Positions 44,908 through 53,630 are shown, numbered from the stretch's first letter. The stretch: 64,000 bases of DNA from Crystallibacter degradans (GCF_012952295.1 NZ_JABBCH010000003.1:334130-398129); one strand, 5' to 3'. Notes: generated by a model from the sequence alone, not told the origin. Program-made: numbers and translations.

Positions 44908-44961
44908 ATGCCCCCCTTGGAACAACCCGTCCAGTCTCCCGTTGACAGGACCAGCGCATGA
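44908..44961 (+). CDS. Putative 17-residue leader peptide between riboswitch and rhodanese
   Basis: ATG 44908 follows AGGAG by 6 nt, the best ribosome-binding site downstream of the riboswitch. The frame encodes MPPLEQPVQSPVDRTSA and its TGA overlaps the rhodanese ATG (ATGA). The layout suggests that ribosomes finishing this ORF re-initiate at rhodanese, so the riboswitch may control the leader's ribosome-binding site. No homologue is recalled, and expression is unproven. Confidence 0.4.
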   Translation: MPPLEQPVQSPVDRTSA

Positions 44962-45323
44962 GCTACGCCGGAGACCTCACGGTTGAAGAAGCCGTGGAGA
45001 AGCTGCGCGGCGGTGCCGTACTCGTGGATGTCCGCACCGAGCCCGAATGGCAGCAGGTGGGCGTGCCCGTAACGAACGACGACGGCGCTCCCGCACGGTT
45101 CATCGAGTGGAACCGGATTGACGGCAGCCGCAATACTGGGTTCCTCAACGAACTGCAGTCGCTGCGCGGCAAGGAACTGCTGCTGCTGTGCCGCTCCGGA
45201 CGGCGCTCCATCGATGCCGCCATCAGCGCTACCGCCGCCGGGCACACCGCGTACAACGTGCTGGGTGGCTTCGAAGCCGCCGGCGGCTGGCAGCAGAGCG
45301 ATCTGCCCTGGAAGCGGGGCTAG
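44958..45323 (+). CDS. Rhodanese-like sulfurtransferase
   Basis: 121 residues, one rhodanese domain. The active-site loop is C78-RSGRRS; DVRTEPEW and GGFEAAGGW are conserved. It carries persulfide sulfur and, in actinobacteria, often precedes metZ under the same riboswitch. Its own ribosome-binding site is weak (AGGA). It ends 3 bp before metZ. Confidence 0.93.
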   Translation: MSYAGDLTVEEAVEKLRGGAVLVDVRTEPEWQQVGVPVTNDDGAPARFIEWNRIDGSRNTGFLNELQSLRGKELLLLCRSGRRSIDAAISATAAGHTAYNVLGGFEAAGGWQQSDLPWKRG

Positions 45324-45326
45324 ACG

Positions 45327-46571
45327 ATGGTGCCCACGGAGCCTGCCGGTCCCGGGCCGGATCCGAAGGATCTGCTCGCCGGTTGGGCCCCACAGACCCG
45401 GGCCGTCCGCGGCGGCCTTGACCGCACGGGCTTCCAGGAAACCTCCGAAGCCTTGTTCCTGACCTCCGGCTACGTTTTCGATTCCGCCGAAGCCGCCGAG
45501 GCCTCCTTCAACGGCGAGGTGGAACGCTTCGTTTACTCCCGCTACGGCAACCCCACCGTCGCCGCCTTCCAGGAACGGCTCCGGCTGCTCGAGGGCGCCG
45601 AGGCCTGCTTCGCCACCGCCAGCGGCATGAGCGCCGTCTTCACCGCCCTGGGCGCCCTGCTCGCCGCCGGTGACCGGGTGGTTGCGGCGCGGAGCCTGTT
45701 CGGTTCCTGCTTTGTCATTCTCAACGAGATCCTGCCGCGCTGGGGCGTGGAGACGGTCTTCGTGGACGGGCATGACCTTGCCCAGTGGGAGCATGCCCTC
45801 GCCACCCCGGCCGCTGCCGTGTTCTTCGAATCGCCGTCCAACCCGCTGCAGGAACTGGTGGACATCCGGGCGGTCGTGGAACTGGCGCACGCCGCGGGTG
45901 CGCAGGTGGTGGTGGACAATGTCTTCGCCACCCCGCTGCTGCAGCAAGCTACGGAACTGGGCGCCGACGTCGTTGTTTATTCGGGCACCAAACACATGGA
46001 CGGGCAGGGCCGCGTCCTTGGCGGTGCCGTGCTGGGGCGCGCGGATTTCATCAACGGCCCGGTCAAGCAGCTGATGCGCCACACCGGGCCCGCGCTGAGC
46101 CCGTTCAACGCCTGGACGCTGCTCAAGGGCCTGGAAACGATGTCCCTGCGCGTGAACTATTCGACGGCGTCCGCACTGGAGATCGCCCGCTGGCTTCAAA
46201 CGCAGCCGGCGGTGCGGCGCGTGGTCTACCCGTTCCTCGAATCGCATCCGCAGTACGAACTGGCCCGACGCCAGATGAGCGGCGGCGGAACCGTGGTCAC
46301 GTTCGAGCTCGAGCCTGACGCTGCCAGCGGCGCGGACGCCAAGGCCGCCGCGTTCCGGCTGCTGAACTCGCTGACCACGGTGGACATCTCGAACAACCTC
46401 GGTGATGCCAAGTCCTTGATCACCCATCCGGCCACCACCACGCACCGCGCGATGGGACCGGACGGACGGGCCGCAATCGGGCTCGGCGACGGTTTTGTCC
46501 GGCTGTCCGTGGGACTGGAAGCCACCGAGGACCTGCTCAAGGACCTGGACCGGGCATTGACCGGGCCGTAG
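45327..46571 (+). CDS. metZ: O-succinylhomoserine sulfhydrylase
   Basis: 414 residues of the Cys/Met metabolism PLP family. Tyr/Arg of YSRYGNPT, SGMSAVF, the PLP lysine in YSGTKHMDGQGRVLGG and the C-terminal SVGLE are present. RALKDLDRAL-type tail and GGLDRTGFQETSEALFLTSGYVFDSAEAA at the front fit MetZ, which makes homocysteine from O-succinylhomoserine and sulfide. It sits with rhodanese downstream of the SAM-IV riboswitch. Related cystathionine gamma-synthase is the alternative. Confidence 0.9.
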   Translation: MVPTEPAGPGPDPKDLLAGWAPQTRAVRGGLDRTGFQETSEALFLTSGYVFDSAEAAEASFNGEVERFVYSRYGNPTVAAFQERLRLLEGAEACFATASGMSAVFTALGALLAAGDRVVAARSLFGSCFVILNEILPRWGVETVFVDGHDLAQWEHALATPAAAVFFESPSNPLQELVDIRAVVELAHAAGAQVVVDNVFATPLLQQATELGADVVVYSGTKHMDGQGRVLGGAVLGRADFINGPVKQLMRHTGPALSPFNAWTLLKGLETMSLRVNYSTASALEIARWLQTQPAVRRVVYPFLESHPQYELARRQMSGGGTVVTFELEPDAASGADAKAAAFRLLNSLTTVDISNNLGDAKSLITHPATTTHRAMGPDGRAAIGLGDGFVRLSVGLEATEDLLKDLDRALTGP

Positions 46572-46574
46572 CCG

Positions 46575-46596
46575 GCCGGACCAGCTGAGGTCCGGC
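46575..46596. terminator. Hairpin between metZ and the ECF transporter genes
   Basis: Perfect 8-bp arms GCCGGACC and GGTCCGGC, loop AGCTGA, between convergent genes. Confidence 0.6.
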
Positions 46597-46608
46597 ACGG
46601 CTGCCGGT

Positions 46609-47406
46609 CTAGCCGAAGATGAAGTTCCAGGTCCCGGCGGAGACGGCGGCGGTAACGGCCGCCGCCGAGACCAGGGCACCGCCCAGGAAGACCCAGATAT
46701 CGACCCTGCTGAAGGTCGATTCCCGGGCCCAGGTGCGCTGTGACCCGCCGAAGCCGCGGGCCTCCATGGCCACGGCCAGGCGGGTTGCGCGCCGGATCGC
46801 CTGGACGATCAGCCCGAACGCCTGGCCAAGGAACGCCGCGAATTTGGCCAGCGGCTTGTTCTCGGCGCCGACTCCGCGGGCACGGCGGGCAAGTCCCAGA
46901 GTCCGCCATTCGTCGACCAGCAGGCCCACCAGCCGGAGGCCGGCCAGGGCCCCGAGCACAAACCGGTGCGGAAGCTTGAGCTTCTGGGCCAGCGCATCGG
47001 CCAGATCCGTGGGGTCGGTGGTCAGCAGCAGGAAGATCCCGGGCAGTGCCACTGCCAGGGAACGCAGCCCGATGGCCACACCGGAGTTGATGGAATCCTC
47101 GGTGAAAAGCAACGGGCCTGCTTCGAAGACCACCGCGCCGGTTTTCTCCGCCAGCAGCGCCGTTCCGTAGGCGCCCACCAGTGCCGCCACCACCAGCGGC
47201 CAGCCGCGCTTGAACAGCGCCCAGGCGCTGATCCCCAGCACGGGCATCAACAGCAGTTCCGCGGCCAGCACCACGCCGGCGCTCACCCAATCCACACTGA
47301 GCATCACCACCACGGTGACCATGGCCACGGCGGCAAGCTTCGAGAGCGGATTGGCGCGGGTAAACGGCGAGGCAGTCAGCCGCGGGGTCATGATGTCCAG
47401 GCTCAT
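46609..47406 (-). CDS. ECF transporter T component (YkoC-like)
   Basis: 265 residues. Hydrophobic helices in the N-terminal half and one at the C-terminus surround the cytoplasmic coupling helices with the Ala-Arg-Gly motifs RRARGVGA and AMEARGFGG typical of CbiQ/EcfT proteins. It couples the ATPase to the substrate-binding S component. It overlaps the ATPase gene by 4 bp and is the last gene of a TPP-riboswitch operon. Confidence 0.92.
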   Translation of the reverse strand: MSLDIMTPRLTASPFTRANPLSKLAAVAMVTVVVMLSVDWVSAGVVLAAELLLMPVLGISAWALFKRGWPLVVAALVGAYGTALLAEKTGAVVFEAGPLLFTEDSINSGVAIGLRSLAVALPGIFLLLTTDPTDLADALAQKLKLPHRFVLGALAGLRLVGLLVDEWRTLGLARRARGVGAENKPLAKFAAFLGQAFGLIVQAIRRATRLAVAMEARGFGGSQRTWARESTFSRVDIWVFLGGALVSAAAVTAAVSAGTWNFIFG

Positions 47407-48965
47407 GCCGCCCTCCCGCTCGCGACCGGCGCCTGCAACTGCGCTGTTCCATCCGCCACGCGCAGGACGTTGCCGCCAAGCGCCGCAGTAAAGTCGGCGT
47501 CGTGTGTCACGGACACCACGCAGTGGCCGTCGGCGATCAGGCCGCCGAGCAGGGAGACCAGCTCCGCCCAGGTGTTCGCGTCCTGCCCGAACGTCGGTTC
47601 GTCCAGGACCAGGATGTCCGGGCTAGTGGCCAGCATGGTTGCCACGGACAGCCTGCGCTTCTCCCCGCCCGAAAGGGTAAAGGGGTTGGCCTGCAGGAGT
47701 TTGGTCAGCCGCAACCGCTCCGCGATGGCATCAACGCGGCGCCGCACCTCGTCCTCCGGCAGCCGGGCGACGCGCCGGGGACCGAATTCGAGTTCGTCGA
47801 TCACCCGGTGGGTCAGGAACTGGTGCTCGGGTTCCTGGAAGACGGTGCCGATCCGGGTGACCAGCTCAGCCGATTTCCACTTGTGCACGGTGCCGGGAGC
47901 ACCCCGCCGGAGCTCCGGTGCGGCCTCAAGCCTGCCGCCCGCCGGGGTCAGCAGCCCGGCCAGAGTCAGCGCCAAGGTCGACTTGCCGGCGCCGTTGGGG
48001 CCGGTAACGCTCAACGCCTCGCCCGCCGCCAGTTCCAGCGAGACTTTATTGACTACCGGTCCGGCCCTGCGGGTCCGGGCAACGGACAGATCCGCCGCCC
48101 GGAGCAGGTCCGCCCCCGGCGTGCCGTGGCCGCCGTCGCTGCCGTTGCCACCGCCGGTGGGCAAGGAGGTGTGCAGCCGGGGCGTGTAACCGGGGACCCA
48201 GACACCGGCTTCGATCAGGCGTTCCCTGGTCCCTGCGGCATTGAGAACCTCCGCCGGCGGACCGTCGGCAAGAACACCGCCGCTGGCCGCCAGCACGATG
48301 ACCCGGTCCACCACGTCTGCCCAGACGGCCACGCGATGTTCCACCACGATCAGGGTGGCGCCGGTGCGTTCAAGCACCCCGACCACCGCGTCCCGGACCT
48401 CCAGCACACCGTCCGGGTCCAGGTTCGCCGTGGGCTCGTCAAGCAACAGGACACCCGGCCGCATGGCCAGGACCGACGCCAGCGCAAGCCGCTGCTTCTG
48501 CCCGCCGGAGAGCGCCGTAGTGGGGTGGTCCAGCGGGACCTCGAGTCCCACGTCCGCTAGGCTTTCGCGCACCCGGGACCAGATTTCATCCCGCGGCAGG
48601 GCCATGTTCTCCGCGCCGAAGGCGACCTCGTCCCCCACGCGCGCCATGACCACCTGGGACTCCGGATCCTGGAGCACCAGTCCAGTCCGGCCGCGGGACT
48701 GGACCGGGTGCATGCCGTCGACAGTCAGGCGGCCCGCTTCATCGCCTTCGCCGTCGTCGCCCAGCACCCCCGCAATAGCATGCAGCAGCGTGGACTTGCC
48801 GGCACCGGAAGCGCCGAGCAGCAGCACGCGCTCCCCCGGCTCGATCCTGAAGCTCACGTCGCTGACCGCGGGATCCTTGCGGCCGGCATGGCGCCAACCG
48901 TATCCCTCGGCGGTGACGGCCGCCGGGCGGCCGCGCTCCGCCGTCGTGCTTTGAATGGTTTCCAT
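47403..48965 (-). CDS. ECF transporter ATPase with two nucleotide-binding domains (YkoD-like)
   Basis: 520 residues, a tandem ABC ATPase. Domain 1 has Walker A LLGASGAGKST, ALSGGQKQRLALASVLA and LLDEPTANLD. Domain 2 has VTGPNGAGKST, TLSGGEKRRLSVATML and VLDEPTFGQD. Fusion of both EcfA copies is the YkoD form used with YkoE and YkoC for hydroxymethylpyrimidine uptake. It starts 3 bp after the ykoE stop. Confidence 0.94.
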   Translation of the reverse strand: METIQSTTAERGRPAAVTAEGYGWRHAGRKDPAVSDVSFRIEPGERVLLLGASGAGKSTLLHAIAGVLGDDGEGDEAGRLTVDGMHPVQSRGRTGLVLQDPESQVVMARVGDEVAFGAENMALPRDEIWSRVRESLADVGLEVPLDHPTTALSGGQKQRLALASVLAMRPGVLLLDEPTANLDPDGVLEVRDAVVGVLERTGATLIVVEHRVAVWADVVDRVIVLAASGGVLADGPPAEVLNAAGTRERLIEAGVWVPGYTPRLHTSLPTGGGNGSDGGHGTPGADLLRAADLSVARTRRAGPVVNKVSLELAAGEALSVTGPNGAGKSTLALTLAGLLTPAGGRLEAAPELRRGAPGTVHKWKSAELVTRIGTVFQEPEHQFLTHRVIDELEFGPRRVARLPEDEVRRRVDAIAERLRLTKLLQANPFTLSGGEKRRLSVATMLATSPDILVLDEPTFGQDANTWAELVSLLGGLIADGHCVVSVTHDADFTAALGGNVLRVADGTAQLQAPVASGRAA

Positions 48966-48968
48966 GGT

Positions 48969-49583
48969 CTATACGTCTGCTGTCCGGCCGGCGGCAAAGG
49001 ACGAGAGCGCGCCGGTCCTTGCCAGTCCTCTCATGGCCAACCAGGGCAGCAGGCCGGCGATGACCACGCCGGAAACGGCTGCGAAGAGTGTGTACCAGAG
49101 CTTCCAGTCGGTTGCCCATTCCACGTTCCACATGATGTTCTCGCCGATGGCCAGCGCCAAACCGGCACCCAGCCCGGCCAGCAGCGACACGCCGAGGTTG
49201 AACTTCTTGTAGAGGAAGAGCAGGAAGACCAGTTCGGCCCCGACGCCCTGGATCAGGCCGGAGAGAAGCACCGTGAGGCCGAACTGCGTGCCCAGCAGGC
49301 TCGACACGGCGGCGGCGAGGACCTCGCAGTAGATCGCCGCGCCGGGCTTGCGGATGAGCAGCCCGCCCAGGACGCCGGCCGTGAGCCAGCCGCCGGTGTA
49401 CAGCCCGCCGACAGGCGGGAAGGCCGCTGTCAGCACCGCGATGCCGGCATAGCCCGCGGACCACGCCCAGAAGATGACCCCGATGGCCACGCCGATCACG
49501 GACGCCACCACAATATCGACGACGCGCCAGGTGTAACGGGGTTTGCGCGCAGCAGCCTGCGCGGAAGGTGTAACGGTATTCAT
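48969..49583 (-). CDS. ykoE: ECF transporter S component (YkoE family)
   Basis: 204 residues, about six membrane helices (VVDIVVASVIGVAIGVIFW, LLGTQFGLTVLLSGLIQGVGAELVFLLF, LWYTLFAAVSGVVIAGLLPWL). It matches YkoE, the substrate-binding subunit for the thiamine precursor HMP. The upstream TPP riboswitch supports that assignment. AGGAGG 8 nt before ATG 49583 is part of a sequestering hairpin. Confidence 0.92.
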   Translation of the reverse strand: MNTVTPSAQAAARKPRYTWRVVDIVVASVIGVAIGVIFWAWSAGYAGIAVLTAAFPPVGGLYTGGWLTAGVLGGLLIRKPGAAIYCEVLAAAVSSLLGTQFGLTVLLSGLIQGVGAELVFLLFLYKKFNLGVSLLAGLGAGLALAIGENIMWNVEWATDWKLWYTLFAAVSGVVIAGLLPWLAMRGLARTGALSSFAAGRTADV

Positions 49584-49590
49584 GGAAAAT

Positions 49591-49609
49591 CCTCCTGAGG
49601 TTCAGGAGG
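49591..49609 (-). promoter_or_regulatory. Hairpin that buries the ykoE ribosome-binding site
   Basis: On the minus strand CCTCCTGA (49609-49602), loop ACC, TCAGGAGG (49598-49591). The second arm contains the AGGAGG ribosome-binding site of ykoE. It is the expected off-state of a translation-controlling TPP riboswitch. Confidence 0.75.
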
Positions 49610-49647
49610 GGAGGGCAACCCGGCTTTTCCGGGCACACCCTGAGATC

Positions 49648-49768
49648 TCGACTCCCTTCGCCGGTACTAGCCGGAGCAGGTTCGAGGGTCTGCGGCTGTC
49701 CGCACTCTCAGCGTCCCGACCCGGTACGGCTGGTTGCCGTTGATTCCGTGACGGACGCTCCCCTGTCG
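49648..49768 (-). ncRNA. TPP riboswitch (THI element) of the ykoE operon
   Basis: Read on the minus strand: GGGGAGC, an extended P3 arm, CTGAGAG, ACCCTCGAACCTG, CCGGCTAGTACCGG and GAAGGGA, the conserved TPP aptamer blocks in order. TPP binding should lower ykoE-D-C expression. Confidence 0.95.
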
Positions 49769-49883
49769 TCATTGGTGCTTTTTCAAGCGACTTTCAGTGT
49801 ACTACTGACGACGGCGCGTGGCAGCCGGGGCGGAAAACGCTAGGCTGGGTGGCAGATGACATCACCGACGAAAGGCAGTGGCA

Positions 49884-50144
49884 GTGAACATTGTGTTGAA
49901 ACTTCTAGGCACAGTGGTGAGCATCGGGGCGGGACTGGCCGGCGCCAAGCTCATCGACATCCTGTGGAAGGCCATCACCGGCGAAGACTCCCCCAAGCAT
50001 GACGACGACATGGAAAACAGCCTAAGGGCCACCATTGCCTTCGCCGCGATTTCCGGTACGGTCAGCGCCATCATCCGCGTGCTTTCCCAGCGCGGAACCA
50101 TGCAGGCGGTCAACCGCTTCAACCGGACCCGGGACATGGTCTAG
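49884..50144 (+). CDS. DUF4235 membrane protein
   Basis: 86 residues from GTG 49884 (AAAGG 8 nt upstream); GTG 49878 two codons earlier is the alternative. Two hydrophobic segments (VLKLLGTVVSIGAGLAGAKLI and AFAAISGTVSAIIRVL) flank an acidic loop, as in DUF4235, an actinobacterial family of unknown function. Convergent with mnhG 14 bp away. Confidence 0.82.
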   Translation: MNIVLKLLGTVVSIGAGLAGAKLIDILWKAITGEDSPKHDDDMENSLRATIAFAAISGTVSAIIRVLSQRGTMQAVNRFNRTRDMV

Positions 50145-50158
50145 TCCTAAGAACAGTT

Positions 50159-50704
50159 TCAGGATTCGCGGCGGCGTCTGGCGGAAGCCTTCGCCGCCGC
50201 TTCCTTTGGCTCCTTGGTACGCAGCGCGCTCTTGGACTTTCCGGCGGGCTTTTTTCCAGCGTCCCCGTCGGCGGCCAGTTCCGCCGCCAATTCGGGATCG
50301 GCAGCCAGCGCCGCCTCTTCCGCGGCATCCGCCTTCCGGCGTTCGGCTTCTTCCGCCGCAGCTTTCTGGACCACGGCATCCAGATCATCCACGCTCAGCG
50401 TTTCCCGGTGCAGGTGCTTGGTGCGGTAACCGGCACGGCCCACCATGTGCGCCGACACCGGAACCGTCAGCAGTTGGAACAGCCAGGCGACAATCAGCAC
50501 CGGCACCGCTGCCCAGCTGCGAAGCTGGAGGGCCAGGCCGATCAGCAGCAGCAGCAGCCCGAAAACCTGGGGCTTGGTAGCCGCGTGCATCCTCGAGAGC
50601 AGGTCCGAAAACCGGAGCAGCCCGATAGCGGCTGCCAAGGACATCAATGCCCCGAGGACCAGGCAGAATCCGGCGACAATTTCCAGCACAAGATCAGTGT
50701 TCAT
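50159..50704 (-). CDS. mnhG: Na+/H+ antiporter subunit G
   Basis: 181 residues. Three membrane helices in the first 100 residues (GFCLVLGALMSLAAAIGLLRF, QVFGLLLLLIGLALQL, VPVLIVAWLFQLLTVPV) with DLLSRMHAATKPQVFG, the MnhG/PhaG signature. The last 75 residues are a charged Ala/Lys/Glu/Arg-rich extension not seen in the usual 110-120-residue subunit. Overlaps mnhF by 11 bp; last gene of the operon. Confidence 0.93.
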   Translation of the reverse strand: MNTDLVLEIVAGFCLVLGALMSLAAAIGLLRFSDLLSRMHAATKPQVFGLLLLLIGLALQLRSWAAVPVLIVAWLFQLLTVPVSAHMVGRAGYRTKHLHRETLSVDDLDAVVQKAAAEEAERRKADAAEEAALAADPELAAELAADGDAGKKPAGKSKSALRTKEPKEAAAKASARRRRES

Positions 50705-50978
50705 GGGTCCGCCTGTCGATGACGAAGCGGGCCACCGTGACTGAACCGATGAAGCCGATCAAAGAGATGATGATTACCAAGGTCAGATTGGCCTGATGCT
50801 TCCTGACGGCCATATCCGCTATCAAGCCCGCGCATACGATGGCCAGCAAAACATCGATAGCGATCACCCGGTCCAGAATGGAGGGGCCTTTGACAATCCG
50901 GGAGATTGCGACGGCGGCGGAGAAGGCCAGGACGACGGTGACGATCACCAGGACAACTTCCATGAATGGGCTGTTCAA
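50694..50978 (-). CDS. mnhF: Na+/H+ antiporter subunit F
   Basis: 94 residues, three helices. RIVKGPSILDRVIAIDVLLAIVCAG is the MnhF core. The ATG overlaps the mnhE stop (4 bp). Confidence 0.94.
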   Translation of the reverse strand: MNSPFMEVVLVIVTVVLAFSAAVAISRIVKGPSILDRVIAIDVLLAIVCAGLIADMAVRKHQANLTLVIIISLIGFIGSVTVARFVIDRRTHEH

Positions 50979-51541
50979 CTGGTTCCTCCGTTCCGTCGGT
51001 TTGCTGCCTCCGCTTTGACCATCGCGACTTCCTCTTTACTGCCGATCGCCCGGATCAGCCCGGCTTCGATCCTGCGGACCTGCTCGCGGAACCGGTCCGC
51101 CTTATCCGGGTCCGGAATGTCCAGGACGTGCAGGTACAGCGTCGAAGTGGACCGGTCCACGTCCACCACGAGGCTTCCGGGAATCAGCGAGATTGTATGA
51201 CCGGTGGCGGTGACCAGCAGGTCCGAATGGCTGCGCAACTTCACGGCTAACACTCCGTTCTTGGTCCTTGGTCCCCGGGTGAGGGCGATCCAGAAGACCT
51301 CGAAACTAGCCTTCGCCACGTTCAGCAGGAACGCCGCCACGAACACGGCTGCCGCCCAAAGATTCAGGCGTCCGGCCAGTTCTACCGGCGGCAAGTAAAA
51401 GATATTGACGACGGCGAGGGCGATGAGCAGTCCGAAAATCAGGTTGCCGGCGCTGAAGTCCTGCCAGAGGGCTCCCCAAAGGATGACCAGCCAGACCAGC
51501 AGCGGAACTTCGACGAGCAGCGGGATCCGGGAACGAGTCAT
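50975..51541 (-). CDS. mnhE: Na+/H+ antiporter subunit E
   Basis: 188 residues. N-terminal helices (LLVEVPLLVWLVILWGALW, LIFGLLIALAVVNIFYL) then a cytoplasmic domain with LLVTATGHTISLIPGSLVVDVD and LYLHVLDIPD, the MnhE signature. 4-bp overlap with mnhD. Confidence 0.95.
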   Translation of the reverse strand: MTRSRIPLLVEVPLLVWLVILWGALWQDFSAGNLIFGLLIALAVVNIFYLPPVELAGRLNLWAAAVFVAAFLLNVAKASFEVFWIALTRGPRTKNGVLAVKLRSHSDLLVTATGHTISLIPGSLVVDVDRSTSTLYLHVLDIPDPDKADRFREQVRRIEAGLIRAIGSKEEVAMVKAEAANRRNGGTS

Positions 51542-53160
51542 TGCTCAACCCCCTGTGCCGCGCCGGTACCAAGAACGGCCTCGATATAAGGGGTGCGCTC
51601 GAGCATAGCGCGGGCCCCCTGATCGCTGAGCTGGAACAGCGGACCGGCGAAGACGGTCAGTGCCACGCCGAGCGCCACCAGGCCCGTGGTGGCTCCGACC
51701 ATGCTCTTCGGCAGCAAGTGGATGGTCCCCCTGCCGGAGAACCGGCCGGTGGGCTTGTCCGTCACATACTTGGACGTGCGCAGAGTGGAACCGTCCGGTT
51801 TGCTGGCCAGCAGCACCGGATCCGGATGCTCGGCGTCCTCCGGGGTCCGCCAGAAGGCCCTGTTCCAGACGCGGGCCATGGCCATCAGGGTCAGCAGGGA
51901 GGTAACAACGCTGCCGATCACCAGTGTGTACGACACCGGGGTGGCAAGATCGACGCCGCCTTGCAGCAGGCCGAGCTTGCCGAGGAAGCCGGAGAAGGGC
52001 GGGATGCCGGCCAGGTTCATGGCCGGCACAAAGTACAGGATCGCCAGCAATGGCGAGAGTTTTGCCATTCCGCCCAGACGGTCCATGTTGGAGGTGCCGC
52101 CGCGGCGTTCGATCAGACCCGCCACCAGGAAAAGGCTTGTCTGGACGGTAATGTGGTGCGCCACGTAGTACATCGTCGATCCCAGTCCGACCACGGAACT
52201 CATCGCCAAGCCGAAAACCATGTAGCCGATGTGGCTGACCAGCGTGAACGAGAGCATACGTTTGATGTCGATCTGGGCCAGCGCCCCCAGGATGCCGACC
52301 ACCATGGTCAGCAGCGCGATGATCATCAGGAAAGTGTTGATGCGGTCGCCGGGGAAAAGCAGCGTCTCCGTCCGGATCAGCGCGTAGACACCCACCTTGG
52401 TCAGCAGGCCGGCAAATACTGCAGTCACCGGGGCAGGCGCGGTCGGATACGAGTCGGGCAGCCAGAAGGACAGCGGGAACACCGCCGCCTTGATGCCGAA
52501 CGCCACCACCAGCATCAGGTGCAGAATCATTTGCGTGGAATCATCCAGCTCGCCCAGCTTCACGGCCAGGTCGGCCATGTTGATGGTGCCGGTCGCGGCG
52601 TAGATCATCGCGATGGATAGCAGGAACAGCATCGAGGAAATAACGCTGACCACCACATACGTCACACCAGCCCGGACGCGTGGCCCTGTCCCGCCCATGG
52701 TCATCAGGACATAACTGGCGGTCAACAGAATCTCGAAACCTACGTAGAGGTTGAACAGGTCCCCGGTGAGGAAAGCGTTGGACACCCCCGCCACGAGGAT
52801 CAGGTAGGTGGGATGGAAAATCGAGATGGGACCGTCTTCGTCCCCATCGGCCATGCCCTGGCCGGAGGCGTAGACCAGCACGGCCAGGCTCACGGCCGAG
52901 GAGATCACGAGCATCAGGGCTGAAAGCTCGTCCACCACCAGGGAAATTCCGAACGGCGGAACCCAGCCACCAAGGAACACCGCCTGCACGCCCTGGGTCC
53001 AGGCCGACCACAGCATGAGTAGCTCAACGGACAGTGTCAGGGCCAGAGTGGTGATGGCCACTGTTCGCTGTGCAACCGGCCGGCGGATCAGGATGAAGGC
53101 AAAAGCAGCGCCCAGGAAAGGAAGGACAACGGCCAGCGGGGCCAGGCTTGCGGCGTTCAT
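51538..53160 (-). CDS. mnhD: Na+/H+ antiporter subunit D
   Basis: 540 residues, about 14 helices, homologous to complex I NuoM/N. GLLTKVGVYALIRTETLLF and FTLVSHIGYMVFGLA carry the conserved membrane lysine and histidine of proton channels, and FLTGDLFNLYVGFEILL carries the glutamate. C-terminal soluble insert near 430-480. 4-bp overlaps on both sides. Confidence 0.96.
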   Translation of the reverse strand: MNAASLAPLAVVLPFLGAAFAFILIRRPVAQRTVAITTLALTLSVELLMLWSAWTQGVQAVFLGGWVPPFGISLVVDELSALMLVISSAVSLAVLVYASGQGMADGDEDGPISIFHPTYLILVAGVSNAFLTGDLFNLYVGFEILLTASYVLMTMGGTGPRVRAGVTYVVVSVISSMLFLLSIAMIYAATGTINMADLAVKLGELDDSTQMILHLMLVVAFGIKAAVFPLSFWLPDSYPTAPAPVTAVFAGLLTKVGVYALIRTETLLFPGDRINTFLMIIALLTMVVGILGALAQIDIKRMLSFTLVSHIGYMVFGLAMSSVVGLGSTMYYVAHHITVQTSLFLVAGLIERRGGTSNMDRLGGMAKLSPLLAILYFVPAMNLAGIPPFSGFLGKLGLLQGGVDLATPVSYTLVIGSVVTSLLTLMAMARVWNRAFWRTPEDAEHPDPVLLASKPDGSTLRTSKYVTDKPTGRFSGRGTIHLLPKSMVGATTGLVALGVALTVFAGPLFQLSDQGARAMLERTPYIEAVLGTGAAQGVEQ

Positions 53161-53630
53161 TCTTGTCCCCGAACTCTGGTCTTCGGTGCTGCCGGCCGTT
53201 CATCGGCGTCTTCGGGCGTGACGAATTCCGTGGTCTCTACCGGGATAGCGGTATCGTCCTCGGCGTCGAAGCTGGGCTGGTTGGCGACGCGACGGTCTTC
53301 AATATCGTCCTGGACTTCGTCCTGGCGTCCCAGCACCCACGAACGGTAGATGATGCCGAGCATGAACGCGGTCACCGCGAAGGAAATCACAATGGAGGTC
53401 AGGATCAGTGCCTGCGGAAGTGGGTCGTTGTATTCCGCTGCAGGAATATCCGCGTCGTACAGCGGCGCGAGGCCGGCGGCGCCGCCGGTGGTCAGCAGCA
53501 GAAGGTTGGCGCCGTTGGCCAGCATCATCAAGCCGAGCATGACCCGGGTCAGGCTGCGTTCGAGAATCAGATAGACGCCCACCGCCACGAGAACTCCCAT
53601 GACCACGAGCAGCGTGATGTTCACCGTCAT
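53157..53630 (-). CDS. mnhC: Na+/H+ antiporter subunit C
   Basis: 157 residues, NuoK-like. Three helices (LLVVMGVLVAVGVYLIL, LGLMMLANGANLLLL, ALILTSIVISFAVTAFMLGI) and an acidic C-terminal tail of about 45 residues. DPLPQALILTSIVISFAVTAF is the MnhC/NuoK motif. 4-bp overlap with the A/B gene. Confidence 0.95.
   Translation of the reverse strand: MTVNITLLVVMGVLVAVGVYLILERSLTRVMLGLMMLANGANLLLLTTGGAAGLAPLYDADIPAAEYNDPLPQALILTSIVISFAVTAFMLGIIYRSWVLGRQDEVQDDIEDRRVANQPSFDAEDDTAIPVETTEFVTPEDADERPAAPKTRVRGQE

Noticed and set aside
44895..46679. 594-codon open frame opposite rhodanese-metZ
   Set aside because: Runs through two certain genes and a terminator; translation is low-complexity.
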